Positions 1 to 7,862 of a stretch of DNA of 30,187 bases are shown in pieces. The position numbers and the translations under genes are program-made. Positions within the stretch are counted from its first letter, which is position 1. Every line of letters begins with the position of its first letter. Below the pieces are notes generated by a model, which saw nothing but the letters and a program-made list of their open reading frames with translations, had not been told where the DNA came from and ran no database searches. The DNA comes from Hellea sp964576765 (GTDB lineage: Bacteria; Pseudomonadota; Alphaproteobacteria; Caulobacterales; Maricaulaceae): assembly GCA_964576765.1 (NCBI GenBank), contig CAZNWH010000016.1:1-30187 (forward strand), in the 5' to 3' direction.

Positions 1-170
1 TTGATAATGCGGCCCATATTTATAGCAAAGCGAAACATCCGAAAAGTTTTGTCAGTCTTGATGGTGCTGATCATTTGCTTTTGAAAAACCCCGCTGACGC
101 AGAATATGTGGCGCATGTTTTGGCGGCTTGGGCACATCGCTATATAACGAGCGGATGCGGGACAAAATGA
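1..170 (+). CDS. Alpha/beta hydrolase, C-terminal fragment (5' end outside window)
   Basis: An open frame runs in from the left edge (first full codon at base 3) and stops at TGA 168-170, giving the last 55 residues of a protein. The stretch KHPKSFVSLDGADHLL followed by DAEYVAHVLAAWAHRY resembles the end of the hydrolase part of bifunctional alpha/beta hydrolase/OsmC proteins; the His of GADHLL would be the catalytic His of the Ser-Asp-His triad. In the fused family an OsmC peroxidase-like domain follows this segment. Here the frame stops eight residues later, so the protein seems to be the hydrolase alone. Substrate unknown. The family call rests on recall of the motif and the fragment is short. 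Confidence 0.6.
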   Translation, partial: DNAAHIYSKAKHPKSFVSLDGADHLLLKNPADAEYVAHVLAAWAHRYITSGCGTK

Positions 171-250
171 GGATAAAGACTAGCTTAAAATGTGGATTTA
201 TTTAAACATTAGTAAATAGCTTCTACACTTAATTGTATGGGGCCAAAACA

Positions 251-1369
251 ATGATTTTTGCTATTGTAGCTTATGGATGTTTTTTAGGGTGGTTCCGGTT
301 TTTTCGAGTATCCAACCTATTTTTGGCAATGAGAAGTTTTTCTAGTCATTCGCCCTATCCTGTTTTTGTAGGTATAATATATATATTCTTATTCGGGTTA
401 TGTATTATTCTGCTCTTTCAGACTGAGCTGTTAGCAAATTTTGTCAATTATTCCAGTGAGCGAAATTTTCTAGGTTTTAAATTATCTTTTTCAAATTTTT
501 CTTACTTTTCTACAAGTGTGATTTTTGGAGAAATTTGTCGTTTGATAAATACCGCCGAGGGAGAGGAGGATAAGAATGATGGTTTTCTTGATCTTCTTAA
601 GAGCCTTAGCCCCGATTATTATATTGAAGATAGTTTCGAGAATATTCTGGGGTTTGAGACCTGCGCCGCCATACAGGTCTCATCTTGGTTATATGGTGTC
701 AGATCAGACGTAAAGCGTAGCCTGATTATTGCGGTATCTAAAGAATTTAATGTTCCGCGTTATCAACGGCTCGAAGTTTTAAATTGTTTCGACTTGCAAA
801 CCGGTCAAAATAGGTCAGCTAAAATAGCCCTGAAATCATTCGTGAAAAGGTTTGGCAAAGGCACGCTTGCCAATGTTGAGTTTCTTGAGAAGATTGCCAG
901 AATAGGGCGTCGGTCGGGTTTTACGATATCTGATGTAAAAAATGGATTGCATTCAATTGGGAAGATATTGGAAATTCCTGAGCAAGATATTCGTTCAGCG
1001 TTAAAAAGAGCCGCGAAAACATCAACAGATCATAATTGGCGAAACTTTAGTGAGGAGCATTTTTGGAAACAAAACCAAAGTTACACTCAAAAAACATATG
1101 CAGGGCACGATTATAAGCAGTCAAGCTCATCTTATTATCGATCATCGTCCCAATCTATAAATGAGCGTCAGGTAAACTTGAAAGTTTTGGGCTTAGCTAA
1201 CGGAGCATCGGATAAAGATATTCGAACAGCGTATCGAAAAATGGCTATGAAATATCATCCCGATAGAGTCCAAGCAGATGGTGGCACAGATAAAGATTTA
1301 GAAATTGCGACGAAAAAAATGAGCGTTATAAATAAGGCCTATGATTGGCTTTGCGATAATCCAGCCTAA
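251..1369 (+). CDS. DjlA-like membrane-anchored J-domain co-chaperone
   Basis: About 372 residues with two hydrophobic segments at the N terminus (about 1-16 and 36-58), a helical middle (about 130-270) that could be TerB-like, a Ser/Gln/Tyr-rich linker, and a C-terminal J domain. The J domain carries the HPD triad at H336-P337-D338 within KYHPDR, and its extended region (DKDLEIATKKMSVINKAYDWL) is typical of DjlA rather than soluble DnaJ. DjlA proteins sit in the inner membrane and stimulate DnaK; a role at the envelope is inferred. I chose ATG 251 with GGGG at 239-242 over the TTG at 233, which lacks a ribosome site. The gene is visibly more AT-rich than its neighbours, with codons such as ATA, TTA and AGA common. 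It stands alone, with no partner gene beside it. Confidence 0.75.
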   Translation: MIFAIVAYGCFLGWFRFFRVSNLFLAMRSFSSHSPYPVFVGIIYIFLFGLCIILLFQTELLANFVNYSSERNFLGFKLSFSNFSYFSTSVIFGEICRLINTAEGEEDKNDGFLDLLKSLSPDYYIEDSFENILGFETCAAIQVSSWLYGVRSDVKRSLIIAVSKEFNVPRYQRLEVLNCFDLQTGQNRSAKIALKSFVKRFGKGTLANVEFLEKIARIGRRSGFTISDVKNGLHSIGKILEIPEQDIRSALKRAAKTSTDHNWRNFSEEHFWKQNQSYTQKTYAGHDYKQSSSSYYRSSSQSINERQVNLKVLGLANGASDKDIRTAYRKMAMKYHPDRVQADGGTDKDLEIATKKMSVINKAYDWLCDNPA

Positions 1370-1417
1370 ATGGGGTATGATTCAGATTGAGCTTGAATTG
1401 ATATTGATATAGCTTAC

Positions 1418-1437
1418 ATATGCAACAAATTGCATAT
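1418..1437. promoter_or_regulatory. Perfect inverted repeat, operator-like, before the OYE gene
   Basis: ATATGCAA-CAAA-TTGCATAT: two perfect 8-base arms with a 4-base spacer, ending 18 bases before the ATG at 1456. Size and place suit a dimeric repressor (TetR or MarR type) that blocks transcription or ribosome access. Such repressors often control Old Yellow Enzyme genes, but no regulator gene lies next to it here. The identity of the binding protein is unknown. Confidence 0.5.
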
Positions 1438-1455
1438 TATAAGTGAAGCATAATT

Positions 1456-2553
1456 ATGACATCTCCTCTTTTTAAACCGTTTCAATGTCGCGGGCTCTCT
1501 ATGCCTAACCGCATTGTTATGGCACCTATGACGCGTAGCTTTTCACCCGGCGGGCTTCCAACGAATGAGGTGGCCGCTTATTATGAACGGCGTGCGGCTG
1601 CGGATGTCGGACTTATCCTGACAGAAGGCGTCAATATTGACCGCCCAAGCTCGGGAAATGATCCTAAGGTTCCAATGTTTTATGGGGATGCGCCCCTCAA
1701 AGCGTGGCAATCAATTGCCGATAAAGTTCACAAGGCAGGCGGCAAAATTGCGCCGCAGCTCTGGCATGTGGGAATGATGCGTAAACCGGGGACAGGACAT
1801 AATCCTGACGCCGTCAGTGACGGACCTTCGGGATTGACTCATACGGGCAAAGCGGTTCAGCCTGCGCCAAGTGATGAAGAGATCGCGGATATGATTGCCT
1901 CTTATGCGCGTTCCGCTAAAGCAGCCAAAGAGATCGGGTTTGATGCCATCGAAATCCACGGCGCGCATGGCTATCTGATCGATCAATTTTTCTGGAGTGT
2001 CATGAATGCGCGCGAAGATAAATATGGCGGGGGCTTGGCCGAACGTGCGACCTTTGCTGCCGATATCATTCGGGAATGCCGTAAGGCTGTGGGCGATGAT
2101 ATACCTATTATTCTGCGGTATTCACAATGGAAACAGCAGGATTTTAGTGCGAAATTAGCCCAAACGCCACATGAGCTCGAAGCGTTCCTAAGTGTCTTTG
2201 TCGATGCGGGCTTGGATATGCTGCATTGCTCTCAGCGCCGCTTTTGGGAGCCTGAATTTGAAGGCTCTGATCTCAACCTTGCAGGCTGGAGCAAAAAACT
2301 CACAGGTCTTCCGACAATCAGTGTCGGATCTGTTGGACTGACCGGTGAATTCGTAGCTGCGCTTGGCGGCGAAAGTTCAGAAGTTGCGCCGCTGGATGAG
2401 CTCATCGAGCGCATGGAACGCGATGAATTTGATCTTATCGCCGTTGGCCGTGCGTTGCTTCAAGATTATGAATGGGTGTCCAAAGTCAAAGAGGGACGTT
2501 TTGACGAGCTCAAAAGCTATGATGCCAGCACCGCGCTTTTAACCCTTAACTAA
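1456..2553 (+). CDS. Old Yellow Enzyme family NAD(P)H:flavin oxidoreductase (NemA/OYE-like)
   Basis: 365 residues, the usual length for OYE alkene reductases. The N terminus NRIVMAPMTRS is the flavin-binding start of the TIM barrel; QLWH at about 98-101 and IHGAHGYLIDQFFW form the active site. H168 and H171 would bind the substrate carbonyl or nitro oxygen and Y173 would be the proton donor, matching the H-x-x-N/H-x-Y spacing of morphinone reductase and NemA. NAREDKYGG follows as in the family. The enzymes use FMN and NAD(P)H to reduce activated alkenes, maleimides, quinones or nitro compounds in the cytoplasm. A VOC/glyoxalase protein follows 19 bases later and is probably co-transcribed, suggesting defence against reactive electrophiles. 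The ribosome site is weak (GAAG about 10 bases upstream). Confidence 0.9.
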   Translation: MTSPLFKPFQCRGLSMPNRIVMAPMTRSFSPGGLPTNEVAAYYERRAAADVGLILTEGVNIDRPSSGNDPKVPMFYGDAPLKAWQSIADKVHKAGGKIAPQLWHVGMMRKPGTGHNPDAVSDGPSGLTHTGKAVQPAPSDEEIADMIASYARSAKAAKEIGFDAIEIHGAHGYLIDQFFWSVMNAREDKYGGGLAERATFAADIIRECRKAVGDDIPIILRYSQWKQQDFSAKLAQTPHELEAFLSVFVDAGLDMLHCSQRRFWEPEFEGSDLNLAGWSKKLTGLPTISVGSVGLTGEFVAALGGESSEVAPLDELIERMERDEFDLIAVGRALLQDYEWVSKVKEGRFDELKSYDASTALLTLN

Positions 2554-2572
2554 TTCACTTCAGGAGACTCTT

Positions 2573-2950
2573 ATGTTTAGCCATATCATGCTAGGTGCAG
2601 ATGACATCGAATCCTCAAAGACTTTTTATGACGCCGCCCTTGGTGCCTTGGGCGCGCGCCCAGCCATGGTCGACCCCAAAGGGCGGGCTATGTATATGCA
2701 TGGTGACGGTATTTTTATGTTATCTAAGCCGATAGATGGTGAGCCTGCCAGCAATGCGAATGGTAGCACGATTGGCTTCGCGGCCAGCTCGCCGGAAGAG
2801 GCGGATGCCTTTCACAAAGCGGGCCTCGCACATGGTGGTACGGCCATTGAAGATCCGCCAGGATGGCGCGAAAGCAATGGTATGAAATTATATCTTGCTT
2901 ATCTACGCGACCCCGCAGGCAATAAAATTTGCGCGATGTGCCAAGGCTGA
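2573..2950 (+). CDS. VOC (glyoxalase/bleomycin-resistance fold) family protein
   Basis: 125 residues, one vicinal-oxygen-chelate domain. It begins MFSHIMLGADDIESSKTFYD, the usual first beta-alpha of the fold, and ends YLRDPAGNKICAM, the conserved last strand. AGGAG at 2562-2566 gives a good ribosome site for ATG 2573. It follows the OYE reductase by 19 bases on the same strand, so both probably share one message. VOC proteins of this size range from glutathione transferases and glyoxalases to inactive binding proteins; the substrate cannot be read from the sequence. The convergent formaldehyde operon ends 2 bases away. Confidence 0.85.
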   Translation: MFSHIMLGADDIESSKTFYDAALGALGARPAMVDPKGRAMYMHGDGIFMLSKPIDGEPASNANGSTIGFAASSPEEADAFHKAGLAHGGTAIEDPPGWRESNGMKLYLAYLRDPAGNKICAMCQG

Positions 2951-2952
2951 TT

Positions 2953-3801
2953 TTAACCTAAAGCTTCTGCGTGATGCTTGAGGTGATCCTCAATAAAACT
3001 GGCGATGAAATAATAACTATGATCATAACCGTCCTGCAGACGCAGGGTGAGTTTTTGATCCATTTTCTGACAGGCCACGTCAAAGATGTCTGGACGCAAA
3101 TGTTCTTTTAAGAATTCGTCATCTGTACCTTGATCAATCAGGATGTGGGCATCAGAAGGTTGCTTCATTACAAGCTCTGTCGCGTCATAGCGGGCCCAAG
3201 ATTTGGAATTTGGCCCGAGATAGTCTTCAAAGGCTTTTTGCCCCCAAGGGACTTGGGAGGGGGCTACGATTGGCGAAAAGGCCGAGCAGCTTTTAAATAA
3301 TGTCGGGTTTTTCAAATGCAGTGTCAGCGCACCGTGCCCTCCCATGGAATGCCCGAAAACCCCCATGCGACGTGTATCAGCCATCGGTAGGCTGGCTTTA
3401 ATCCAGAACGGCAGTTCATCGCGGATATAGGTCTCCATCGCGTAGTTTTCCATCCAGGGCATAACCGTCGCGTCGAGATAAAACCCCGCGCCCTTGCCAA
3501 AATCATATCGGTCCTCTGTATCTGGGACGTGATCTCCGCGCGGTGATGTATCAGGGGCAACGATTATGAGGCCTAACTCTGCAGCTATACGTTGCGCTCC
3601 GGCTTTGGTAATAAAATTTTGTTCCGTACAAGTCAGGCCGGAGAGCCATATCAGCACCGGACACGCCGTAGCTTTGTCCTCATTAAGGGCTTGCGGCGGC
3701 ATAAAGACCGCCACTTTCATATCACAATCGCAGGCATCGGAGCGGTGCTCATAAATAGCTTGGACTCCGCCGTGAATTTTGTTTTCTGAGATAGGTTTCA
3801 T
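2953..3801 (-). CDS. fghA: S-formylglutathione hydrolase
   Basis: 282 residues, full length for the esterase D/FrmB family. The nucleophile elbow GHSMGG places the catalytic Ser at residue 152, DQGTDDEF supplies Asp 227/228, and GYDHSYYFI gives His 261. LSGLTCTEQNF near residues 54-64 is typical of S-formylglutathione hydrolases. The enzyme releases formate and glutathione from S-formylglutathione, the second step of glutathione-dependent formaldehyde oxidation in the cytoplasm. It is the last gene of a four-gene minus-strand operon; its ATG overlaps the stop of the GMC gene as ATGA (3798-3801), which indicates translational coupling. The first-step enzyme, adhC, is the first gene of the same operon. 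Confidence 0.95.
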   Translation of the reverse strand: MKPISENKIHGGVQAIYEHRSDACDCDMKVAVFMPPQALNEDKATACPVLIWLSGLTCTEQNFITKAGAQRIAAELGLIIVAPDTSPRGDHVPDTEDRYDFGKGAGFYLDATVMPWMENYAMETYIRDELPFWIKASLPMADTRRMGVFGHSMGGHGALTLHLKNPTLFKSCSAFSPIVAPSQVPWGQKAFEDYLGPNSKSWARYDATELVMKQPSDAHILIDQGTDDEFLKEHLRPDIFDVACQKMDQKLTLRLQDGYDHSYYFIASFIEDHLKHHAEALG

Positions 3802-5495
3802 AGTAAGCTCTTATAGGGTCTGACCGGATCTCCCTGTCGTTGTCGTGTTTTCCACGCAGGGTCAATCCATGTTTTTGCTTGGGAGGGTGAAAGGGCAGGT
3901 TTGCCCAAGATAATATCGGCTGCCTTTTCAGCCGTCATAATCGTTGGCGCATTGAGATTCCCGTTGGGAATTGTTGGGAAAATCGACGAATCCACAACAC
4001 GTAAGCCTGTCAGCCCTATGACGCGACAATTCTTATCGACTACTGCCAGAGGGTCATCTGTTGTGCCCATTTTACAGCTTCCGCTGGGATGATAGGCACT
4101 TTCAATATTATTCATGACCCACTCATCAATTTGTTCGTCAGACAAAATATTGATACCGGGCTGAATTTCATCACCGCGATAGCGATCCATGGCGGGCTGG
4201 GCCATGATTTCGCGGGTTAGGCGAATGCATTGTCGCCAATTTTTCACATCATCTGGATGCTCTAAGTAATTAAATGAAATCTTGGGGTGGGCCTTGGGAT
4301 CGGTAGATGTGATTGTAACAGCCCCGCGGCTTTTCGGTTTGTTCGGTCCGACATGGACTTGGAACCCATGTCCTTTAACCGAAGGCGTACCGTCATAGCG
4401 CATAGCGGCGGGTAGGAAATGATATTGGATGTCAGGTGACTTTATACCTGCAGCCGAGCGAATAAAGGCGCAACTTTCAAAATGGTTTGTCGCGCCAAGA
4501 CCTGTTTTGAAAATCATCCAACGAGACCCAATAAGCAGTTTGCTTAAAGGTCCAAGCCTTGAGTTCAGGCTAACAGGCTCTTTACAGTGAAATTGAAAAT
4601 AAATTTCAAGATGGTCCATAAGGTTCTGGCCTACACTTGGCAGGTTATGAGTGGGAGCAATGCCTAGGGATCTCAAGGCTTGGCCATCCCCAATGCCTGA
4701 ACGCTGTAGGATTGAGGGTGAACCAATAGACCCAGCAGATAAGATAATTTCTTTATGTGCGCGCAGTGTTTGGTTTTTGCCTTTATGTTCAAACTGAACG
4801 CCGACAGCTCGTTTAGCCTCGAGGATAATTTTATCAACCAAAACATTTGTCATGACGGTCAAATTTTTGCGCGTCATAGCGGGCCGTAAATAGACGCGGG
4901 CCGTTGATGCGCGTACGCCGCCGCTGACGGTCATATGCATGGGGCCAAAGCCTTCTTGTTGAAAGCCATTATAATCGTCGGTTTTGGGATATCCTGCTTC
5001 ATGACCGGCCTCAATGAAGGCCTGATAGAGCGGGTTAGTGGTCATATTATTGCCGCCGCCAACACCTAAAGGCCCGTTGTCCCCGCGGTAATCATCCCCG
5101 CCGCCCTGCCATGTTTCAGTCCGTTGAAAATAAGGTAGACAGTCGGCATAACTCCACCCTTTAGCTCCAGCAGCCTCCCATTCATTAAAATCTTCGGCGT
5201 GACCGCGTACATAGACCATGCCATTAATCGAGGATGAACCGCCAAGGACTTTTCCCCGTGGACAGGTGATTTGGCGGTTTTTAGCAAAGGGTTCAGGAAC
5301 AGATTTATACCCCCAATTAAACCGTTTCATCGCCATAGGATAAGACAAGGCTGTAGGCATTTGAACTAAGATATGACGATCACTCCCGCCGGCTTCTAAT
5401 AGGAGAACATTATGCTTTCCGCTTTCGGTAAGACGGTTGGCGAGTACACATCCAGCAGAGCCAGCCCCGACAATGATATAATCATAGGTGTTCAA
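3798..5495 (-). CDS. GMC-family FAD alcohol dehydrogenase (choline dehydrogenase/AlkJ-like)
   Basis: 565 residues. Residues 6-36 hold the FAD Rossmann motif GAGSAGCVLANRLTE followed by the ribose-binding Glu of LLLEAG. The GMC signatures are at about 80-98 (RGKVLGGSSSINGMVYVRGH) and 254-269 (AGSIGSPSILQRSGIG). The catalytic His is H469 in YHPSGSCKMG, with the partner Asn in NGNLNAPTIM (511-520). Members oxidise primary alcohols such as choline, alkanols or polyethylene glycols and pass electrons to the respiratory chain. The start is a TTG at 5495, overlapping the previous stop as TTGA, with AAGG seven bases before it; the protein begins MNTYDYIIVGAG as family members do, so TTG is credible. 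Lying downstream of a BCCT-like transporter hints at choline or a related alcohol, but AlkJ-type substrates are equally possible. Confidence 0.9.
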   Translation of the reverse strand: MNTYDYIIVGAGSAGCVLANRLTESGKHNVLLLEAGGSDRHILVQMPTALSYPMAMKRFNWGYKSVPEPFAKNRQITCPRGKVLGGSSSINGMVYVRGHAEDFNEWEAAGAKGWSYADCLPYFQRTETWQGGGDDYRGDNGPLGVGGGNNMTTNPLYQAFIEAGHEAGYPKTDDYNGFQQEGFGPMHMTVSGGVRASTARVYLRPAMTRKNLTVMTNVLVDKIILEAKRAVGVQFEHKGKNQTLRAHKEIILSAGSIGSPSILQRSGIGDGQALRSLGIAPTHNLPSVGQNLMDHLEIYFQFHCKEPVSLNSRLGPLSKLLIGSRWMIFKTGLGATNHFESCAFIRSAAGIKSPDIQYHFLPAAMRYDGTPSVKGHGFQVHVGPNKPKSRGAVTITSTDPKAHPKISFNYLEHPDDVKNWRQCIRLTREIMAQPAMDRYRGDEIQPGINILSDEQIDEWVMNNIESAYHPSGSCKMGTTDDPLAVVDKNCRVIGLTGLRVVDSSIFPTIPNGNLNAPTIMTAEKAADIILGKPALSPSQAKTWIDPAWKTRQRQGDPVRPYKSLL

Positions 5496-6619
5496 TTTGC
5501 GACCTTAAACTGTTCACGACGTAGAAATATCAGTGCGTAAATAGCGGCATAAATTCCAATAACAACCAGACCAACCCATTCAATTTTAAACGGTGTGAAT
5601 TGGTAGAGCAGTATAAGTCCGTATAATAACCCACTATGTAGAACAATGTATTTTGCTCTGCCTAAACGTCCGACCGTGAGATCGAAATTTTCCGAATAAA
5701 GACGGATGAGAGAATCGAGCGAATTAATTACAAAAATGACACCAACTGTGACCATGGCACCATTAATAAACGGCGTAAGCGTAATGCCATTACTGTGATA
5801 ATAATAAAGGACTGTAAACCATATCGCGATAGGAATAGAAGGTAGGGTTAACAGCGCGAGACAAAGCTGCCATGCCTTAAGTCCTCCAACAAACCGGGCT
5901 ACAAATTGTCCAATCATGATGCTCCAAGCAAACCACCAGAAAAGATAAAAGGCATGATAATCTGTTATAGGCGTAATGAACTTATGGATGTTGCCAAAAT
6001 AACCGCCAATCTGTGCCCCTGTATTGGCTATGCCAGAAACACCCATACCGCTCTTGGTCCAGAGGCTTGCGATGAGGGCGAAGAATAAACCGGTCGAGCC
6101 CAGACTAAGCCATTTGACATAACGGATATCTGTACTCGACAACACAGCTATCAGGACGACAAATGCGACGAGGCCATAGCGCAAAATTGGGCTGATACCA
6201 TTAATGTAATCGGGCAGATAAGAGAGAAAGAGGAACCCCGTAAAAGCGCAGGTCACGATAATCACGAGTGTGTTGAGTAGTTTCATCCACGGAATTTGAA
6301 ATAGCTTGAGCTTGGGTTCAACAATACAGAAGTAAAAGGTGGTCAGGAAGTAAAACCCCCACACCAAAAAACCCCAAAATCCAAACTCAATCGCGAGTGG
6401 ATTAGTGAATTGATATGGCGCCTCGGAGGCATAAGTTGGAAACTCCGTTAACGGAAACATGATGAGGCCTACGTCAAGCCCCGAGGTAAAAAGTATAGCC
6501 ATAAAAGTTAGGAGCGGAACGGAATCGCTGCCCTGTAAACGCATATTGCGAAAGCGGATAAGGAGTATGACGGAGGTAAAGAGCGTAAGCCCAATTGCTA
6601 TGGCAAGGATTGTTTGCAT
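5492..6619 (-). CDS. Short BCCT-like (betaine/choline/carnitine) transporter
   Basis: 375 residues with about ten hydrophobic segments. The BCCT signature is recognisable: FYLFWWFAWSIMIGQFVARF (about 224-243) matches the W-W-x-x-W...G-x-F-x-A-R box of transmembrane segment 8, with LPSIP and WF following. SGLDVGLIMFPLTE (46-59) matches the glycine stretch GMGIGL...VAEP, with Asp 49 in place of the second Gly. INSLDSLIRL (299-308) matches the late T-S-x-D-S motif. BCCT carriers usually have 500-700 residues and 12 segments, so this one lacks roughly the first two segments and the C-terminal part. It is the second gene of the adhC operon, 9 bases after adhC and overlapping the GMC gene by 4. Uptake of a quaternary amine or alcohol for the GMC enzyme is the natural inference; substrate unproven. 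Confidence 0.7.
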   Translation of the reverse strand: MQTILAIAIGLTLFTSVILLIRFRNMRLQGSDSVPLLTFMAILFTSGLDVGLIMFPLTEFPTYASEAPYQFTNPLAIEFGFWGFLVWGFYFLTTFYFCIVEPKLKLFQIPWMKLLNTLVIIVTCAFTGFLFLSYLPDYINGISPILRYGLVAFVVLIAVLSSTDIRYVKWLSLGSTGLFFALIASLWTKSGMGVSGIANTGAQIGGYFGNIHKFITPITDYHAFYLFWWFAWSIMIGQFVARFVGGLKAWQLCLALLTLPSIPIAIWFTVLYYYHSNGITLTPFINGAMVTVGVIFVINSLDSLIRLYSENFDLTVGRLGRAKYIVLHSGLLYGLILLYQFTPFKIEWVGLVVIGIYAAIYALIFLRREQFKVAN

Positions 6620-6628
6620 TAAGCCTTA

Positions 6629-7738
6629 TTAAAACTCCACAACACTCCGAATACTTTTTCCTTCATGCATTAAATGCAGCGCGTCGTTGATTTTATCGAG
6701 TGGCATTTTGTGGGTGATGAGGGGGTCGATTTGGATGCGGCCATCCATATACATATCGACGATTGAGGGGACATCTGTCCGGCCTCTCGCCCCGCCAAAG
6801 GCGACGCCTTTCCAACTCCGTCCTGTCACGAGTTGAAACGGGCGGGTTGAGATTTCTTTACCTGCGCCCGCCACACCAATGATATAGCTCTCGCCCCAGC
6901 CTTTATGACAACTTTCCAGCGCGATGCGCATGACATCGACATTGCCAATACATTCAAAGGTGTAATCTGCACCCCCGCCTGTGATATCAACGATATGTCC
7001 TGTCAAGTCGCCCTTGATTTCTGTTGGGTTAACGAAATCCGTCATGCCGAACGTACGGGCAATAGCTTCGCGTTTGGGGTTGATATCAACACCGACAATT
7101 TGCTTTGCCCCAATCATTTTCAGGCCTTGAATAACGTTTAGCCCAATCCCGCCAAGACCGAAGACCACGGCGCGGCAATTGGGTTCTGCTTTGGCGGAAT
7201 AGATCACAGCACCAACACCGGTTGTCACGCCGCATCCAATATAACAGGCCATATCAAACGGCGCGTCCTTGCGGATTTTCGCTAGTGAGACTTCTGGCAA
7301 AACGGTGTAATTGGAAAAGGTCGAACATCCCATATAATGCAGAATTTTTTTGCCCTTATAGCTAAATCGTGATGTTCCATCAGGCATAAGGCCTTGGCCT
7401 TGTGTACTACGCACAGACTGACACAGATTTGTTTTTGGATGTAGGCAAAAATCACACTCGCGGCACTCGGCAGTATAAAGAGGGATAACATGGTCGCCGA
7501 TGGCCAGAGAGGTTACGCCTGCACCAATCTCGCGGACAATACCAGCGCCTTCATGGCCTAAAATAGCAGGAAAAGCACCTTCTGGATCATCGCCGGAGAG
7601 CGTAAAAGCGTCGGTGTGGCATATGCCCGTGGCTTTGATTTCGACCAAAACTTCACCAGCTTTGGGCCCTTCGACCTCGACTTCAACGATCTCTAAATCG
7701 TTTCCGGCTTCAAAAGCGACAGCGGCGCGTGACTTCAT
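6629..7738 (-). CDS. adhC: S-(hydroxymethyl)glutathione dehydrogenase (class III alcohol dehydrogenase)
   Basis: 369 residues, the standard length. Catalytic zinc ligands are C40 (TGICHTD), H62 (GHEGAG) and C169; the structural zinc is held by C92, C95, C98 and C106 (CRECDFC...NLC). GLGGIG at 194-199 and D218 bind NAD. R110 in VRSTQGQG is the class III arginine that binds the glutathione carboxylate, separating this enzyme from ordinary alcohol dehydrogenases. It oxidises the spontaneous formaldehyde-glutathione adduct to S-formylglutathione, which fghA at the far end of the operon hydrolyses. AGGGGA lies before its ATG. The promoter must lie in the 124-base divergent gap with the acyltransferase gene; no frmR-type repressor gene is beside it. 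Also named frmA or flhA. Confidence 0.96.
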   Translation of the reverse strand: MKSRAAVAFEAGNDLEIVEVEVEGPKAGEVLVEIKATGICHTDAFTLSGDDPEGAFPAILGHEGAGIVREIGAGVTSLAIGDHVIPLYTAECRECDFCLHPKTNLCQSVRSTQGQGLMPDGTSRFSYKGKKILHYMGCSTFSNYTVLPEVSLAKIRKDAPFDMACYIGCGVTTGVGAVIYSAKAEPNCRAVVFGLGGIGLNVIQGLKMIGAKQIVGVDINPKREAIARTFGMTDFVNPTEIKGDLTGHIVDITGGGADYTFECIGNVDVMRIALESCHKGWGESYIIGVAGAGKEISTRPFQLVTGRSWKGVAFGGARGRTDVPSIVDMYMDGRIQIDPLITHKMPLDKINDALHLMHEGKSIRSVVEF

Positions 7739-7862
7739 TGTGGTTTCCCCTCACAGCTTCGTGATATTCAGTTGGCAAAGGCTAGCAAGCTTTTTGCATG
7801 GTGTTAACTCAATTTTTGCGACAGTCGTGTAAGTCATGACTAGTATTATAATTTGAGAGATC

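Noticed and set aside
201..215. TTAA-N7-TAAA near 201, a partial CtrA site before the DjlA-like gene
   Set aside because: One half-site is imperfect and the surrounding DNA is very AT-rich, so chance is likely.
7832..7841. AGTCATGACT, a 10-base palindrome in the adhC/acyltransferase gap
   Set aside because: A palindrome of this size is expected by chance in this amount of DNA, and it does not resemble a known formaldehyde-sensor site as I know it.
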